Below are positions 43,733-56,446 of a DNA stretch of 64,000 nt, piece by piece. Each line of letters opens with the position of its first letter. Position 1 is the stretch's first letter. A model generated the notes under the pieces. It did not search any database and was not told where the DNA came from. It saw only the letters and a list, made by a program, of their open reading frames with translations. The DNA comes from Candidatus Endonucleibacter bathymodioli (GTDB lineage: Bacteria; Pseudomonadota; Gammaproteobacteria; Pseudomonadales; Endozoicomonadaceae), in contig JASXSV010000007.1 in the NCBI GenBank assembly GCA_030674915.1, positions 124,001-188,000 on the forward strand, written 5' to 3'. The position numbers and the translations under genes were made by a program.

Positions 43733-45817
43733 TCACAATTTGCATAAATATCCCCTCACACGAGCTATCTCTAATGCAGAGACGCCATATGCGTTTTTAC
43801 CAGCAAGCAACTCTGCTTTTTCAGACTGGCTCAAACTAAGATCACTACTGCATATTGCCGAAACGAGCACAGTTACAACGTCAGAGTATCCTTCCTGGCA
43901 TGCCATAAACAATGCAGAATATCCATCATGAGATTTCCCTGCAAGCAATTCTGCTTTTTGGTTTTTACTCAAATTTCGAGAACCTCCGCGTATTGTAGAA
44001 ATGAATGCAGAAATTAATGTAGAAAAACAATATTTATTTTTCCCAGCAGAAAACTCTGTTTTTCCATCATCATTAAAATTTATATCACCTCTGCATATCC
44101 CATCAATGAGTGCAGTGACAACGTCATGATATCCATTATAACATGCTTCATACAATGCAGAACAGCCATCCCCATTTGTCCAGCAACACTTACTGCTTTT
44201 TTATGATTACTCAAATTAAGATCACTACTGCATATTTCCGAAACGAGTACAGTGACAATTTCATGGTATCCACACTGACATGCTATAAATAATGAAGATG
44301 TGCCATCTTCCCGCTCTTCCTGCAAGCACAGCTCATTTTTACATCTGGATCAAGATCAATGTTAATTATATTATCGCAATGAGTGTAGAGAGTGCTTCCA
44401 AATGCCTATTCTGGGAGGGCCATATATAATGCTGTATACCATCTATACGTTTCCCTGCAATCAACTCTTTTTTTTTTTTTTCTTCTATCCAAACCTCTGA
44501 GATCAAAAACAACCTCAGCGTGCCCATAATGGCCATTCCTACTTAATAGATGCATGAGGTTTTGCACTTGGTTTTTTCCTGCACACTACTTTACAATCCT
44601 TTGTAAAGCTTTCGTCATGAAGGCTAAGAAGACAGCAAACTTTATCTTGCCCTGGAAAGTAGGCGTACGCATCTATTGGGCTCCAAAAAATCGTCATAGT
44701 GTAAGTACTTCAGATCACCTACAGTCTTAGCAATTACTCTTTGTGTCGACGTGTGGTCATTAGGATCATAATAATAAATAATAATGTTATTATATTTGTT
44801 TTTTTTAATGCATAGAGCCATTTCATGAACAATTGAGCCAAGTAAATACCTTTTTTCCTGACCTTCGGAAAGCGATGTTGCTATGTCATAAATGACATTA
44901 TGGAATTGACTGGTTTCAAAATAAATACCTTCTGATGGATATACTTTATGATGAAAACTTTTGTTCAACTCTTCAGTACTTGGAATTTCTTTGCATTTGG
45001 CAATCTTCTCTTCCGAATCAATAGCTCCATATTCAAACTCCTTTAATTTCAGCCACCATGCAGATAGATGGCGACATACAACTAATTCACTATCACGATA
45101 AACCTTACCGTTAAGGTTACATCTACGACCTTTAGACATATATAATAAAACAGATGCACACACAGGGTTTATCGCTACTTTTACCCACTACACAAATTCG
45201 AATACTTTCGCGCACAGTGTTTCTAATCCTAGTTCTTTTGCCCTAGAGTCCTACTTTTATACTGTATGCAGATGAGTATTTACTAATAGAACATGGCCGC
45301 TCTTCGAAAGGACGATCTTCTAAAGTAAGTGACTTTATTGTTTCTTGAATGAACCTTCATCTAATTGCAATTCTCTTACATCTTTATCAATAGAAGGGTA
45401 TGGTATACCAACCCCATTAGTCGAACAATTACGCCTAAGCCCCATTACTGTGTGGAACAAAATATCATGGTAATATTCATGATCTTTAAGAATAAAAAGC
45501 TTGTCAGCTACATCTTCACAATCTTCAAACTGGCTGAGATAATCTCTGAGATCCTGCTTATTGATTATCCCCACTGCCTTTTTTAATCGATCCTCATGCT
45601 CGCAACATGGTTGTGGTAACCACGCTTCTGGCATAGCTTTATTGTTAGCAATGAGCGCATCTAAATGACTGCACGTGCCTGAACGGTCCCCAATATTGCT
45701 ATTCGTAGCAGATATTTCAAACTTAGCAAGCTGCTCAAGTATGCTGTCCAAGGCAGCCATGCTTGAGCCGCTTAGAAGTATTGCAAGTGTTATAACTATC
45801 GACAACCTATTTTTCAT
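43733..45817 (-). pseudogene. EspL-like protease/ankyrin protein 2, heavily decayed
   Basis: The start ATG is at 45817 with GGGAG a few bases before it. The signal peptide is MKNRLSIVITLAILLSGSSM. At least four frame breaks split the gene into pieces at 45335-45817, 44642-45163, 44080-44325 and 43733-44155. The protease residues can still be read (VVCRHLSAWW, IVHEMALCIKK, YYYDPND). The ankyrin part has shrunk to a few units, and the normal LRNCGM end is missing. This is the most eroded member of the family. Confidence 0.8.
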
Positions 45818-46676
45818 TTACACTCCCATATCACCAGTACCAGTGCAGCACGCTACCCGATGAAAATCCAATTAAATCAATGGCATTTAAGTCTTTTCTA
45901 GACCGCATATGGATTAGAGATTTAGTATCATTACATTCATTTTTTGGAAAATATCCCATATTCAGAATATTCTAAACTAATCATTGCAGTAGGCTCTAGA
46001 GTTCTCGTAAATTCACATTGTCATGCACAATATTATGTAACGACACATGACTTCTTATTTGAATAAGGCATCACTTTCTTTAGACATGCATTCCTAACAA
46101 CCATTTTACCTCCTTAAACTCTTCTACATCAATTGTTGATGGTGTGCGGCAGTTCACTCCTATCCCACGAGTTTCCCAATCTTGGATAATAAATTGCTTT
46201 GCAATAACTTATCGCTTACTAGAAATCATGTGCAGGTACAGTCATTCTTTAACATCACTTTTAAAATAGATAAATCTTAAATCACCATAATAATCAGTCT
46301 TAAATTCAAACCTGAATCTTATATTTCGATGAGATAGAATAAGCGGGACTTACGAGCAGAACAAATGTTTTTTCTTTGGTAAGCGATGAAAGATGAAGCA
46401 CTACCAGTATCTCACCCATGAGCCATGATGCCAGATTTATGTTTAAAAGAAATATAGTTATGGCCAGCGATGCTATTAACGGCGGTAGTCACCTTGCGCC
46501 AACATAGTTCGCATCTTCTGATTTTTACAGTTTAGAGCATGATCATAGAATGACCAATTGATAGCTCTACAATCATCTCTCAGCCTCAATTCAAAAGCGC
46601 CAAAAGTAAGGATGGTATATTTAAGAGCTTCTATCTTCAACTATGCGTAATAGTCATATCCAGATCAATATCACCA
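45818..46676. repeat. Spacer repeated between ankyrin genes
   Basis: This is the second copy of the shared spacer. It includes a short degenerate gatgaaagatgaa stretch at ~46384, related to the longer tandem tract at 56111. No gene is seen. Confidence 0.5.
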
Positions 46677-48861
46677 CTACATACCGCAATCACGGAGCAC
46701 TTTCACAATTTTATAATATCCCAACTGACGAGCCCTCTTTAATGAAGAGAAACCGTCTTCGTCTTTACCAGCAAGCAACTTTGCTTTTGCAGCCTTACTC
46801 AAATTATGATCATCACTGCATATCGCCGATACGAGTACAGTGACAACTTCAAGGCGCCCATAATCACATGCTACATACAATGCAGAACAACCTTGTTCAT
46901 TTTTCCCAGCAAGCAATTCTGCTTTTGGGTTCTTACTCAATTTTCTAGAACATCTGCCTATTGCAGAAATGAATGCAGAAAAACAATATTTATTTTCCCC
47001 AGCAGAAAACTCTTTTTTTTCATCATCATTAAAATTGAGATCACCTCTGCATATCGCAGCAATGAATGCCGTGACCGTTTTATGGTGCCCATTATTACAT
47101 GCTATATATAATGCAGGCCAGCCATTGCTAGATTTCCCAGCAAGCAGCTCTATTCTTTTAGAATTATTCACATTGAGATCACCTCTACATATCCCAGCGA
47201 TGAGTACAGTGACAACCTCATGATATCCAGACGCACATGCTACATACAATGCAGGATAACCACGTCCACTTTTTCCAGCCAGCAACTCTACTTTTTCACC
47301 ATTACTCAAATTGAGATCACTGCTAAATATTCCAGCAATGAGTACAGTGACAATTTCATGGTATCCACACTGACATGCTATAAATAATGAAGATGCGCCA
47401 CCTGCTGCCTCCTTTCCTGCAAGCAGCTCTTTTTTCACATCTAGATCCAGATCAATGTTAATTATCATCGCAAGGAGTGCAGAGACTGCCTCTAAGTGCC
47501 CATTCTGGCAGGCTACAAATAATGCCGGTACGTCACCTCCCATTTTTCTTGCAATCAACGCTCTTTTTGTTCCTCCCTATCCAAACCTTTGAGATCAAAA
47601 ACACACCTCTGCGTGCCCATAATGGACCATACTTGCTTAATAGATACATGAGGTTTGCACTTGGTTTATTCCCTGCATACTACTTTACAGTCCTGTTGTA
47701 ACGCTTTCGTATCAAGGCTAACAATACAGCAAACTTTATCTTGCCCTGGAAAGTAGGTATGCACACATAATAGTTCCAGAAATCATCATAGTGTAATACT
47801 TCAGATCATCTCAGTACTAGCAAAGTATCTCTTTGTGTCGAAGGTGTCATTAGGGTCATAATAATAAATAATAATATTATTATATTTATTTTTTTAATAC
47901 ATAGACCCATATCATGAACAATTGAGCCAATCAAATACCTTTTTTCCTGCCCTTCGGAAAGCGATATTGCTACGTCACAAATGACATTATGGAATTGACT
48001 TATTTCAAAATAAATTCCTTCTGATGGGCATCTGTTATACATAAAACTTTTATCCAACTCTGCACTACATGGAATTTTTGTGCATTTGCCAATATTCTCT
48101 TCTGAATCAATATCCCCATATTCAAACTCCTCTAATTGCAGCCACCATGCAGCTAGATGGCGACATGTCATTAATTCACCATTACGATAAGCCAAACAAT
48201 TAAGGTTGCATTTACGACCTTCAGACATATATACTAAAAAAGATGTACGCACAGGGTTATCGCTATCTTTATCAGTACCACACAAATTAGAATACTTAGC
48301 GCCCAGTGTTTCTAATCCTAGCTCTTCTTCTCTGTATTCTACGTTCATTCTGAATACATCTAGGAATTTACGAACAGAGAACGGACGTTCTTCGAAATGA
48401 CGTCTTCCTAAAGGAAGTAACTTTATTTTTTCCTGAATAATATTTTCACATATTTGCTCATTAGTCGAATAATCACGCCTAAGCCCCATTACTGTTTGGA
48501 AAAAAATATAATGATAATATTCATGATCTTTAAGAATCAAAAGCTTGTCAGCTAACTCACCATAATCCTTAAACTGGCTCAGATAATTTCTGAGATTCGG
48601 CTCATCGAGCATCGCTATTGTATTTTTTAATTGAGCCTCCTGCTCGCAACATGGTTGTGGTAACCACGATTCTGGCATAGCTTTATTGTTAGCAATGAGC
48701 GCATCTAAATGACTGCACGTGCTTGATCGGTCCTCAAGATTGCTATTCGTATCAAAGATTTCAAGCTTAGCAAACTGCTCAAGTATGCTGTCCAAGGAAG
48801 CCATACTTGAGCCACTTAGAAGTGTTGCAAGTGCTATAATTATAGACCACCTATTTTTCAT
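46677..48861 (-). pseudogene. EspL-like protease/ankyrin protein 3, frameshifted
   Basis: The start ATG at 48861 follows GGGAG and gives the signal peptide MKNRWSIIIALATLLSGSSM. The first frame runs to about 47880 and includes Cys in MTCRHLAAWW and His in IVHDMGLCIKK. It is lost in a poly-A tract where one base is missing compared with paralogues, just before the YYYDPND codons. More breaks follow near 47640-47570. The ankyrin part (46677-47558) is a clean run of six or seven repeats to LRDCGM and TAG. A homopolymer error in the assembly could explain the first break but not all of them. Confidence 0.8.
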
Positions 48862-49490
48862 TAACACTCCCATATACCAGTACCAGTGCAGCACGCTACC
48901 TGTTCGAAATCCAATTAAATCCATGGATTTAAGTCTTTTTCAGACCGAATATCGATTAGAGACTTACTATCATTACATCTTTTTTTTGGAAAATACCCTA
49001 TGCTCAGGCCATTCTAAACCAATGATTACAGTAAGCCCTAGCTTTCTCGTAAATTCACATTGTCATGCACAATATGACGTAACGACACATGACTTCTTAT
49101 TTGAATCAGGCACCACTTTCTTTAGACATGCATCCCTAACAACCATTTCACCACCTTAAACTATTCTCCATCAATTGTTGTCAGTATACATTAGTTAACT
49201 CCTACCCACGAGTTTTCCAGTCTTCGATATGAATTGTTTTGCACTAACTTATCGCTTACTAGCAACACTAATGTGACAGGTGTAGTCATGTAACGTCATA
49301 AGCCCCTTGCGCCAACACAGTTCGCAACTACTAATTTTTACAGTTTAGAGCATTATCATATGAGTGATTAATTGACAGCTCTACAATAATCTCTAACCAT
49401 CAATTCAAAAGCGCCAAAACATGGATAGTACATTTACGATCTTCTACCTTAAACTCTGCGTATACAGTCATATCCAGATCAATATCACCA
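48862..49490. repeat. Spacer repeated between ankyrin genes
   Basis: This is the third copy of the shared spacer, shortened near 49270-49310 compared with the others. No gene is seen. Confidence 0.5.
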
Positions 49491-52135
49491 CTACATACCG
49501 CAATCACTGAGAACTTCGACAATTTTATAATATCCCAACTCACGAGCTCTCTCTAATGCAGAGACACCATCTGCGTTTTTACCAGCAAGCAACTCTGCTT
49601 TTTCAGACTGGCTCAAACTAAGATCACTGCATATTGCCGAAATTAGTGCAGTGACAGTTTTATAGTACCCATGCTGACATGCTATATACAATGCATGACA
49701 GCCATTTTCATTTTTCCCCGCAAGCATCTCTATTCTTTTAGAATTATTCATATTGAGATCACCTCTGCATATTTCAGTCATGAACATAGCCACAATTTCA
49801 TGGTATCCATACTCACATGCTATATATAATGCAGGACAACCGTCTTCGTTTTTACCAGCAAGAAACTCAGCTGTTTCATCATTATTCAAGTGAAGATTAC
49901 CTCTAGATATCGCAGCAATGAGTGCAGCTGCAATTTTATGGCATCCATGTTGACATGCTATAAATAATGCAGAACAGCCACCTTTACTTTGCCTAGCAAG
50001 CAACTCTGCTTTTTCATCATTATTCACATTGAAATCACCTCCGTATATCGCAGCAATCAGATCCATGACAATTTCATGGTATCCATACTGAAATGCAATA
50101 TACAATGCAGACCTGCCGTCTTGACTTTTACCCGCAAGTAACTCTGTTTCTTCATAATTATTCAAATTAAGATCACCGCTACATATCGCAGCAATGAGCA
50201 CAGTGACAACTTTACGGTGCCCATTCTGACATGCTATATACAATGCAGAATAACCGTCTCTACTCTTCCCAGCAAGTAACTCTATTTTTACATTTTTATT
50301 CAAATTGAGATCACCGCTGCATATCGCAGCAAGTAGCGCAGTGACAATTTCATGGTGCCCATTGCGACATGCTGCATACAATGCAGGAAAACCAGATTTA
50401 CTTTTCCCTGCAAGCAATTCTGCTGTTTTGTTCTGATTCAAATTTCGACTACCTGCAATAAGTGCAGTAACCGCTAAATACAATGCGGAAAAACAGTATT
50501 TGTTTTTCCTATCAGGAAATTCTGTTTTTTCATACTTGTTAAAATTGAGATTAGCTCTGCATATCGCAGCAATGAGTGCAGTGACAACTTCATAGTGTCC
50601 GTGATAACATGCTACATATAATGCAGAGAATCCATATTTACTTTTACTAGCAAGCAGCTCTTGCTGCACACTTGCCCTAATATCAATATTATCTATCATC
50701 GCAAGGAGTGCAGATACTGTCTCGAAGTGCCCAAGCTGACATGCTAGATATAATGCCGATGCGCCTTCTTTCCTTTTCCCTGCAAACAACTCTTTTTTTG
50801 TGATATTATCCAAATCTGCTAGATCAACGGCAACCGCTGGGTGTCCGCAATGACCATAAAAGCTTAATAGATACAAAAGGCTTGTACTTGGCTTAGCCAT
50901 GCATACTACTTTACAATCTTTTTGTAAAGCTATCGTATCAAGGCTAAGAAGACAGCAAACCTTACCCTGCTCTGGAAAATAGTTTTGCTCATTGTCTAGG
51001 CTCCAAAAATCTGTATATCTTAAGTGTTTAAGACCACCTGCAGTAGTAGCAATGATCTTTTTGTGTCGAAGTGTGTCATTAGGATCATAATAATAAATAA
51101 TAATGTTATTATATCTATTTTTTTTAATACATAGACCCATATGATGAACACATGAGCTAACCAAGTACCTTTTCTCCTGCCCTTCTGCAAGCCCTATTGC
51201 AATATAGTAATGGCTTCATGAACTTGATTTATGTCAAAATAAATACCTTCTGATGGGCACCCATTCCAATATAAACATTTAATTATTTCCGAATTTACGG
51301 GAATGTTTTGGCATCGGGAAATATCCTCTTTCGAAGCAACAGCATTATATTTAAACGCCTCTAAACATAGCCACCATGCAGCCAGATTGCAACATGCAAC
51401 TAATTCACTATTCCGATAAGCCTTACGATTAAGGCAACATTTACGACCTTTAGACATATATAATAAAACAGAAGGATACACAGAATTATCGCAAACAGTA
51501 TCAGTATCACGCTCATTAGAGTGTCTAGCTTGTAATCGCTCTGATCCAGATTTTTCTTCCCTAACTCCTATTTTTATGTTTGATACATTTGAGCACTTAC
51601 TAACAAAGTATGGTCGTTCTTCGAAATAACGTTTTCCTAAAGTAAGTTGTTTTATTTTTGACTGAATAATATTTTCACATACCCGCAATTCTATTACGTC
51701 TTTATCAATTACAGAACATGGCATATCACACTCACTAATAGAATAATTACATCTCAATCCCATTACAGCGTAAAACAAGATATAATGGTAATCTTCATGA
51801 TTTTTAAGATTCAACAGCTTACCTACTACCTGTCCATCACCATTAAACTGGCACAGATAATCTCTTAACTCCTGCTCACCCATCATCTCTACGATCTGTT
51901 TCAATTGAGAATTATGCTCGTAAGACAGTCGTGACAACCAATCTTTAGGCATAGCTTTGTTGTTAACAATGATCTCATCTAAATGGCTATATATACTGAA
52001 ATAGTCACAAAGATTACTCTCCTCATTATAGCTTTTAATTTCAGAAAACTTCCCAAACATCTCATCCAAGGAAGCCATACTTGAGCCACTTATAAGTATT
52101 GAAAGTGTTATAAGTATCGCTAAACTATTTTCCAT
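49491..52135 (-). pseudogene. EspL-like protease/ankyrin protein 4, single frameshift
   Basis: The start ATG is at 52135 (MENSLAILITLSILISGSSM, a signal peptide). The first frame carries the candidate nucleophile at residue 248 (VACCNLAAWW, two Cys in a row) and stops at 51194 after one small indel. The second frame resumes by 51164 with VHHMGLCIKK and YYYDPNDTLRHK, followed by about ten 46-residue ankyrin units ending in LSDCGM. Apart from this one break the gene is complete, so it may be a very recent pseudogene or a sequencing error. Confidence 0.82.
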
Positions 52136-52578
52136 TAAAACTTCCGCATCATGTATAAGTGAAACACTATGTAAATTAAAAAACAATCACTAGGATTGAA
52201 AGCTTTTTATACCGTATATGAATTGTAATCCTAACATATTAATTGTATTTTGCAACAAACCTCAAATACCAAAAATCCAAAAATCCAAAAATCCAAAAAT
52301 CCAAAACAAGTCATTAGCATCTTCGTTATATTAACGGCCCCATTAACAATATGAATTAATAATATATGTATTATTATTTAAACCAAGCTTCACTTCATTA
52401 AGATTTGTATTTCTAACAACCATTTAACTACGCCCTAATATCTTCTATATCAATTGTTGAAGCTATGCGGTAGCTAACTATCATCAACAAAATCACCTGA
52501 TACTCAATGACGAGTGATATTTAACTCACTAAGGAATCTCTGAACAAGCACGTTTATTTTTCACCCACGCTTTAAAAG
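52136..52578. other. Spacer upstream of ankyrin gene 4
   Basis: It includes four tandem copies of AAAAATCC at 52271-52302 and part of the shared ankyrin spacer (acatttaactacgccc-like text near 52420). There is no gene. It ends at an IS5 terminus. Confidence 0.45.
52271..52302. repeat. AAAAATCC x4 tandem repeat
   Basis: Four perfect copies of an octamer lie in a non-coding spacer. Confidence 0.9.
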
Positions 52579-52863
52579 GGAAGGTGCGATTAAGTCCTGG
52601 TAATGAGATAATCCCTATCACTTCTCTTTAATGGTATGAACCATGAGACACCAACTCAGCTTCGCCGACAGCGAATACCAGCATAAACGTCGCCAAACCC
52701 GCAAAGAGAAGTTTCTTGAGTGGATGGAAGCACTGGTTCCCTGGAAACTGATGCTGTCAGTTATCGAGCCATATTACCCCAAGCCTGGTAATGGTCGCCG
52801 ACCGTATCCCCTGATGACGATGCTGCGTACTCACTGTATACAGCAGTGGTACGGCATGAGTGA
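52579..52863 (+). mobile_element. IS5 5' fragment
   Basis: This fragment holds the left IS5 terminus (ggaaggtgcgattaagtcc at 52579) and the first ~75 codons of the transposase from the ATG at 52643 ([20 protein letters not shown]... IQQWYGMSD). It breaks off abruptly at about 52863, where ankyrin-gene sequence begins. It keeps the 17 bp that are deleted in the 36802 copy. Confidence 0.85.
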
Positions 52864-52932
52864 TCATCACTGTATATCGCCAACACTAACGTCAAGGTGT
52901 CCATACTCACATGCTTGAGACAATATATGAAC

Positions 52933-55536
52933 TCAGTATTTATTTTTCCCAGCAAGCAACTCTACTTTTTGAGCGTTATTCAAATTGAGATCATCGCTGC
53001 ATATCGCAGCAATGAGTATAGTGACAATTTCATGGTGTCCATTCTGACGTGCTTTATATAATGCATGAAATCCGTATTTATCTTTCCCAGCAAGCAACTC
53101 TACTTTTTGATCATTCTTCAAATTGAGATCATAGCTGCATATCGCAGTAATGAGTGCAGTGACAATTTTAAGGTGTCCATTCTGACATGCTCGATTCAAT
53201 GCAGAACAACCATGTCCACCAGCAAGCAACTCTACTTTTTGAACATTATTCAAATTGAGATCATCTCTACATATCACAGCAATGAGTGCAGTAACAATTT
53301 CATAGTGTCCATTCTGACATGCTTGATTCAATGCATGAAATCCGTATTTATTTTCCCCCGCAAGCAACTCTACTTTTTGAACATTATTCAAATTGAGATC
53401 ATCGCAGCATATCGCAGCAATGAGTGCAGTGACAATTTCACGGTATCCATTCTGACATGCTTTATACAATGCATGAAATCCGTATTTATCTTTCCCCGCA
53501 AGCAACGCTACTTTTTTAGTATTCCTCACATTGAGATTATTGCTGCATATCGCAGCAATGAGTGCAATGACAATGTCAAGGTGTCCATTCTGACATGCTT
53601 GATTCAATGCAGAACAACCGTCTGCATTTTTACTAGCAAGTAACTCTGCTTTTTTAGCATTATTCAAATTTAGATTATCGCTGCATATCGCATCAATGAG
53701 TGCAGTGACAATTTCATAGTCTCCATTCTGACATGCTTTATACAATGCATGAAATCCGTTTTTATCTTTCCCAGCAAGCAGCTCTACTTTTTGAGCATTC
53801 TTCAAATTGAGGTCTTCGCTGCATATCGCAGCAAGTAGTGCAATGACAATTTCACTGTATCCATTCTGACATGCTTGATTCAATGCAGAACAACCGCCTG
53901 CATTCTTACTAACAAGTAACTCTACTTTTTGAGCATTATTCAAATTGATATCACCGCTGCATATCGCAGCAAGGAGGATAGTAACAATTTTATGGTACTC
54001 ATTCTGACATGCTATATACAATGAAGGTGTACCATCTGCCCTCCTTCCTGCAAGCAGCTCTTTTTTTACATCTGGATCAAGATCAACGTTAGTTATCACC
54101 GTAAGGAGTGCAGATACTGCCTCTAACCTACCATCCTGGCAGGCTATATATAATGCCGATGTGCCACCTTTCCTTTCCCCTGCAATCAACTCTTTTTTTT
54201 TGTTTTTATCGAAAGCTTTTAGATCAAAGAAAGCCGCTGAGTGTCCGTAATGACCATACTTGTTTAATAGATACATGAGGCTTGCACTTGGTTTGTTCGT
54301 GCATACTACTTTACAATCCTTTTGTAAAGATTTCGTATGAAGGCTAGTAAGACAGCAAACTTTATCTTGCCCTGGAAAGTAGCTATACAGATGTATTGGA
54401 TTCCAAAAATCGTAATAGTGTAAGTACTGCAGATCTTCTACTGCATTAGCAATTATCTCTTTATGTCGAAGTGTATCATTAGGATCATAATAATAAATAA
54501 TAATATTATTATATTTATTTCTTTTAATACACAGACCCATATCATGAATACTTGAGCTAACCAAATACCTTTTTTCCTGCCATTTGGAAAGCGATATTGC
54601 TACGTCACAAATCACTTCAATGAATTCACTTACTTCAAAATAGATTCCTTCTGATGGACATCTATTACGACTAAAGCTTTTATCCAGCTCTGCAGAACCT
54701 GGATTTTGTTTGCATTCTACAATATTCTCTTTCAAATCCATAGTTCCATATTCAAACTCCTTCAATTCCAACCACCATGCAGCTATATTGCTACTTGTAA
54801 CTAATTCGCCAGTACGATAAACCTTACCGATAAAGGAGCGCCGGTTACCTTCAGACATATATAATAAAACAGATGCACACAAAGAGTTTTCACTAGTCTT
54901 ATCAGTTTTACCCAAATTAAAATAATTAGATTGCAATGGCTCTGATTCCAATTCTTCTTCCCTGTGTTCTACGTTTATTATGGATACATCTCGGCATTTA
55001 CGAGAAAAGTATTGTCTCTCTTCAAAATTACGTCCTCCTAAAGTAAGTGACTCTATTTTTCCCTGAATAACATTTCCACAAATTTGTGACCCTCCTGCGT
55101 ATTTATCACTAAAATGGCATGACACACCAAACTCATCAGTCGAGCAATGACTCCTAAGTCCCATTACTGTTTGGAACAAAATATAATGATAATATTCATG
55201 ATCTTTAAGAAGCAAAAGTTTGTCAACTACCTCCCCACAATCCTCTAGCTGACTCAGACAATCGCTGAGATCATGCTCACGGATCATCTCTATTATCTTT
55301 TTTAATTTGACCTCATCATCGCAACATGATTGTGGTAACCACGCTTCTGGCATAGAGCTATTGTTAGCAATGAGCGCATCTAAATTACTGCACATGCTTG
55401 AATGATCCCCAAGATTGCTATTTATATAAGAGATTTCAAGCTTAGCAAACTGATCAAGTATGCTGTCTAAGGTCGCCATACTTGAGCTACTTAGAAGTAT
55501 TGCAAGTGTTATCATTATCGACAAAGTGTTTTTCAT
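52933..55536 (-). CDS. EspL-like/ankyrin protein 5, Cys replaced by Ser, 3' end truncated
   Basis: This 867-residue frame starts at the ATG at 55536, with GGGAG five bases upstream; the 20 codons before it are not needed. A signal peptide covers residues 1-21 (MKNTLSIMITLAILLSSSSM). The N-terminal region spans ~22-235. The protease-like domain spans ~236-440, with His331 (SIHDMGLCIKR) and Asp351 (YYYDPND) kept but Ser248 (VTSSNIAAWW) where paralogues have Cys. About ten ankyrin units of 46 residues follow (LLAGKDKNGFHALYKACQNG). The frame stops at 52933 in the tenth unit. The remaining gene end is missing, and a scrap ([12 protein letters not shown]) abuts the IS5 fragment. It is probably a pseudoenzyme that keeps its binding repeats. 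Confidence 0.82.
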   Translation of the reverse strand: MKNTLSIMITLAILLSSSSMATLDSILDQFAKLEISYINSNLGDHSSMCSNLDALIANNSSMPEAWLPQSCCDDEVKLKKIIEMIREHDLSDCLSQLEDCGEVVDKLLLLKDHEYYHYILFQTVMGLRSHCSTDEFGVSCHFSDKYAGGSQICGNVIQGKIESLTLGGRNFEERQYFSRKCRDVSIINVEHREEELESEPLQSNYFNLGKTDKTSENSLCASVLLYMSEGNRRSFIGKVYRTGELVTSSNIAAWWLELKEFEYGTMDLKENIVECKQNPGSAELDKSFSRNRCPSEGIYFEVSEFIEVICDVAISLSKWQEKRYLVSSSIHDMGLCIKRNKYNNIIIYYYDPNDTLRHKEIIANAVEDLQYLHYYDFWNPIHLYSYFPGQDKVCCLTSLHTKSLQKDCKVVCTNKPSASLMYLLNKYGHYGHSAAFFDLKAFDKNKKKELIAGERKGGTSALYIACQDGRLEAVSALLTVITNVDLDPDVKKELLAGRRADGTPSLYIACQNEYHKIVTILLAAICSGDINLNNAQKVELLVSKNAGGCSALNQACQNGYSEIVIALLAAICSEDLNLKNAQKVELLAGKDKNGFHALYKACQNGDYEIVTALIDAICSDNLNLNNAKKAELLASKNADGCSALNQACQNGHLDIVIALIAAICSNNLNVRNTKKVALLAGKDKYGFHALYKACQNGYREIVTALIAAICCDDLNLNNVQKVELLAGENKYGFHALNQACQNGHYEIVTALIAVICRDDLNLNNVQKVELLAGGHGCSALNRACQNGHLKIVTALITAICSYDLNLKNDQKVELLAGKDKYGFHALYKARQNGHHEIVTILIAAICSDDLNLNNAQKVELLAGKNKY

Positions 55537-56446
55537 TAAAACTCCCATATTACCAGTGCCAGTGCCAGTGCAATAATCTACCCGATGAAAATCCAATGAA
55601 ATTAATGGTATTTAAGGATTTTCTAGACCTCATATGGATTAGATATTTAGTATCATCATATTCATTTTTTAGAAAATATCCCATATTCATAATCTTCTAA
55701 ATTAATCATTGCAGTAAGCCATAACCTTCTCGTAAATTCACATCGGCATGCACAATATGACGTAACAATATATGACTTGTTATTTGAATCAAACATCACT
55801 TTCTTTAGACCTGTATTCCTAGTAACCATTGCACCACCCTAAACTATTCCACATAAATTTTTGATGGCATGCGGTAGTTAACGCCTATCCCATGAGTTCA
55901 CCTGTCTTCGACAACTAACTATTTTGCACTAACTTATCGTTTGCTAGCAAAGCTAATATGGCAGGTATAGTAATGCTTTAACATCACTTTTAAAACAGAT
56001 AAATCTTAAATAACCATAATAATCAGCTTTAAATTCAAACCTGAATCTTATAACTCGATGAGATAGAATAATCGGAACTTGCTAACAGGACAAATGTTTT
56101 TTATTCGGATAGATGAAAGATGAAAGATGAAAGATGAAAGATGAAAGATGAAAGATGAAAGATGAAACACTAGCATCATCTCGCTCATGAGCAATGATAC
56201 CATATTTATGCTTAAAAGAAATATAGTTATGGAAAGCGAAGCTATTAACGCCAGTAGTCACCTTACGCCAGCATAATTCGCACCTTCTGATTTTTACAGT
56301 TTAGGACATAATCATAGAGTGATCAGCTGACAGCTCTACAATCATCTATGAGCCTCAATTCAAAAGCGCCGAAAGCAAGGATGGTACATTTAAGATCTTC
56401 TATCTTCAACTCTGTGTATACAGCCATATCCAGATCAATATCATCA
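55537..56446. repeat. Spacer repeated between ankyrin genes
   Basis: This is the fourth copy of the shared spacer. It includes the AGATGAA tandem tract (56111-56166) and the common downstream block (ttcgcaccttctgatttttac, ggatggtacatttaagatct). There is no gene. Confidence 0.55.
56111..56166. repeat. AGATGAA x8 tandem repeat
   Basis: Eight perfect heptamers (56 bp) lie in a spacer. Degenerate versions occur at ~43390 and ~46384 in paralogous spacers, so the expansion is specific to this copy. Confidence 0.92.

Noticed and set aside
52271..52302. Possible CRISPR array in the tandem AAAAATCC or AGATGAA tracts
   Set aside because: Units are directly abutting with no spacers and there are no cas genes; simple microsatellites.
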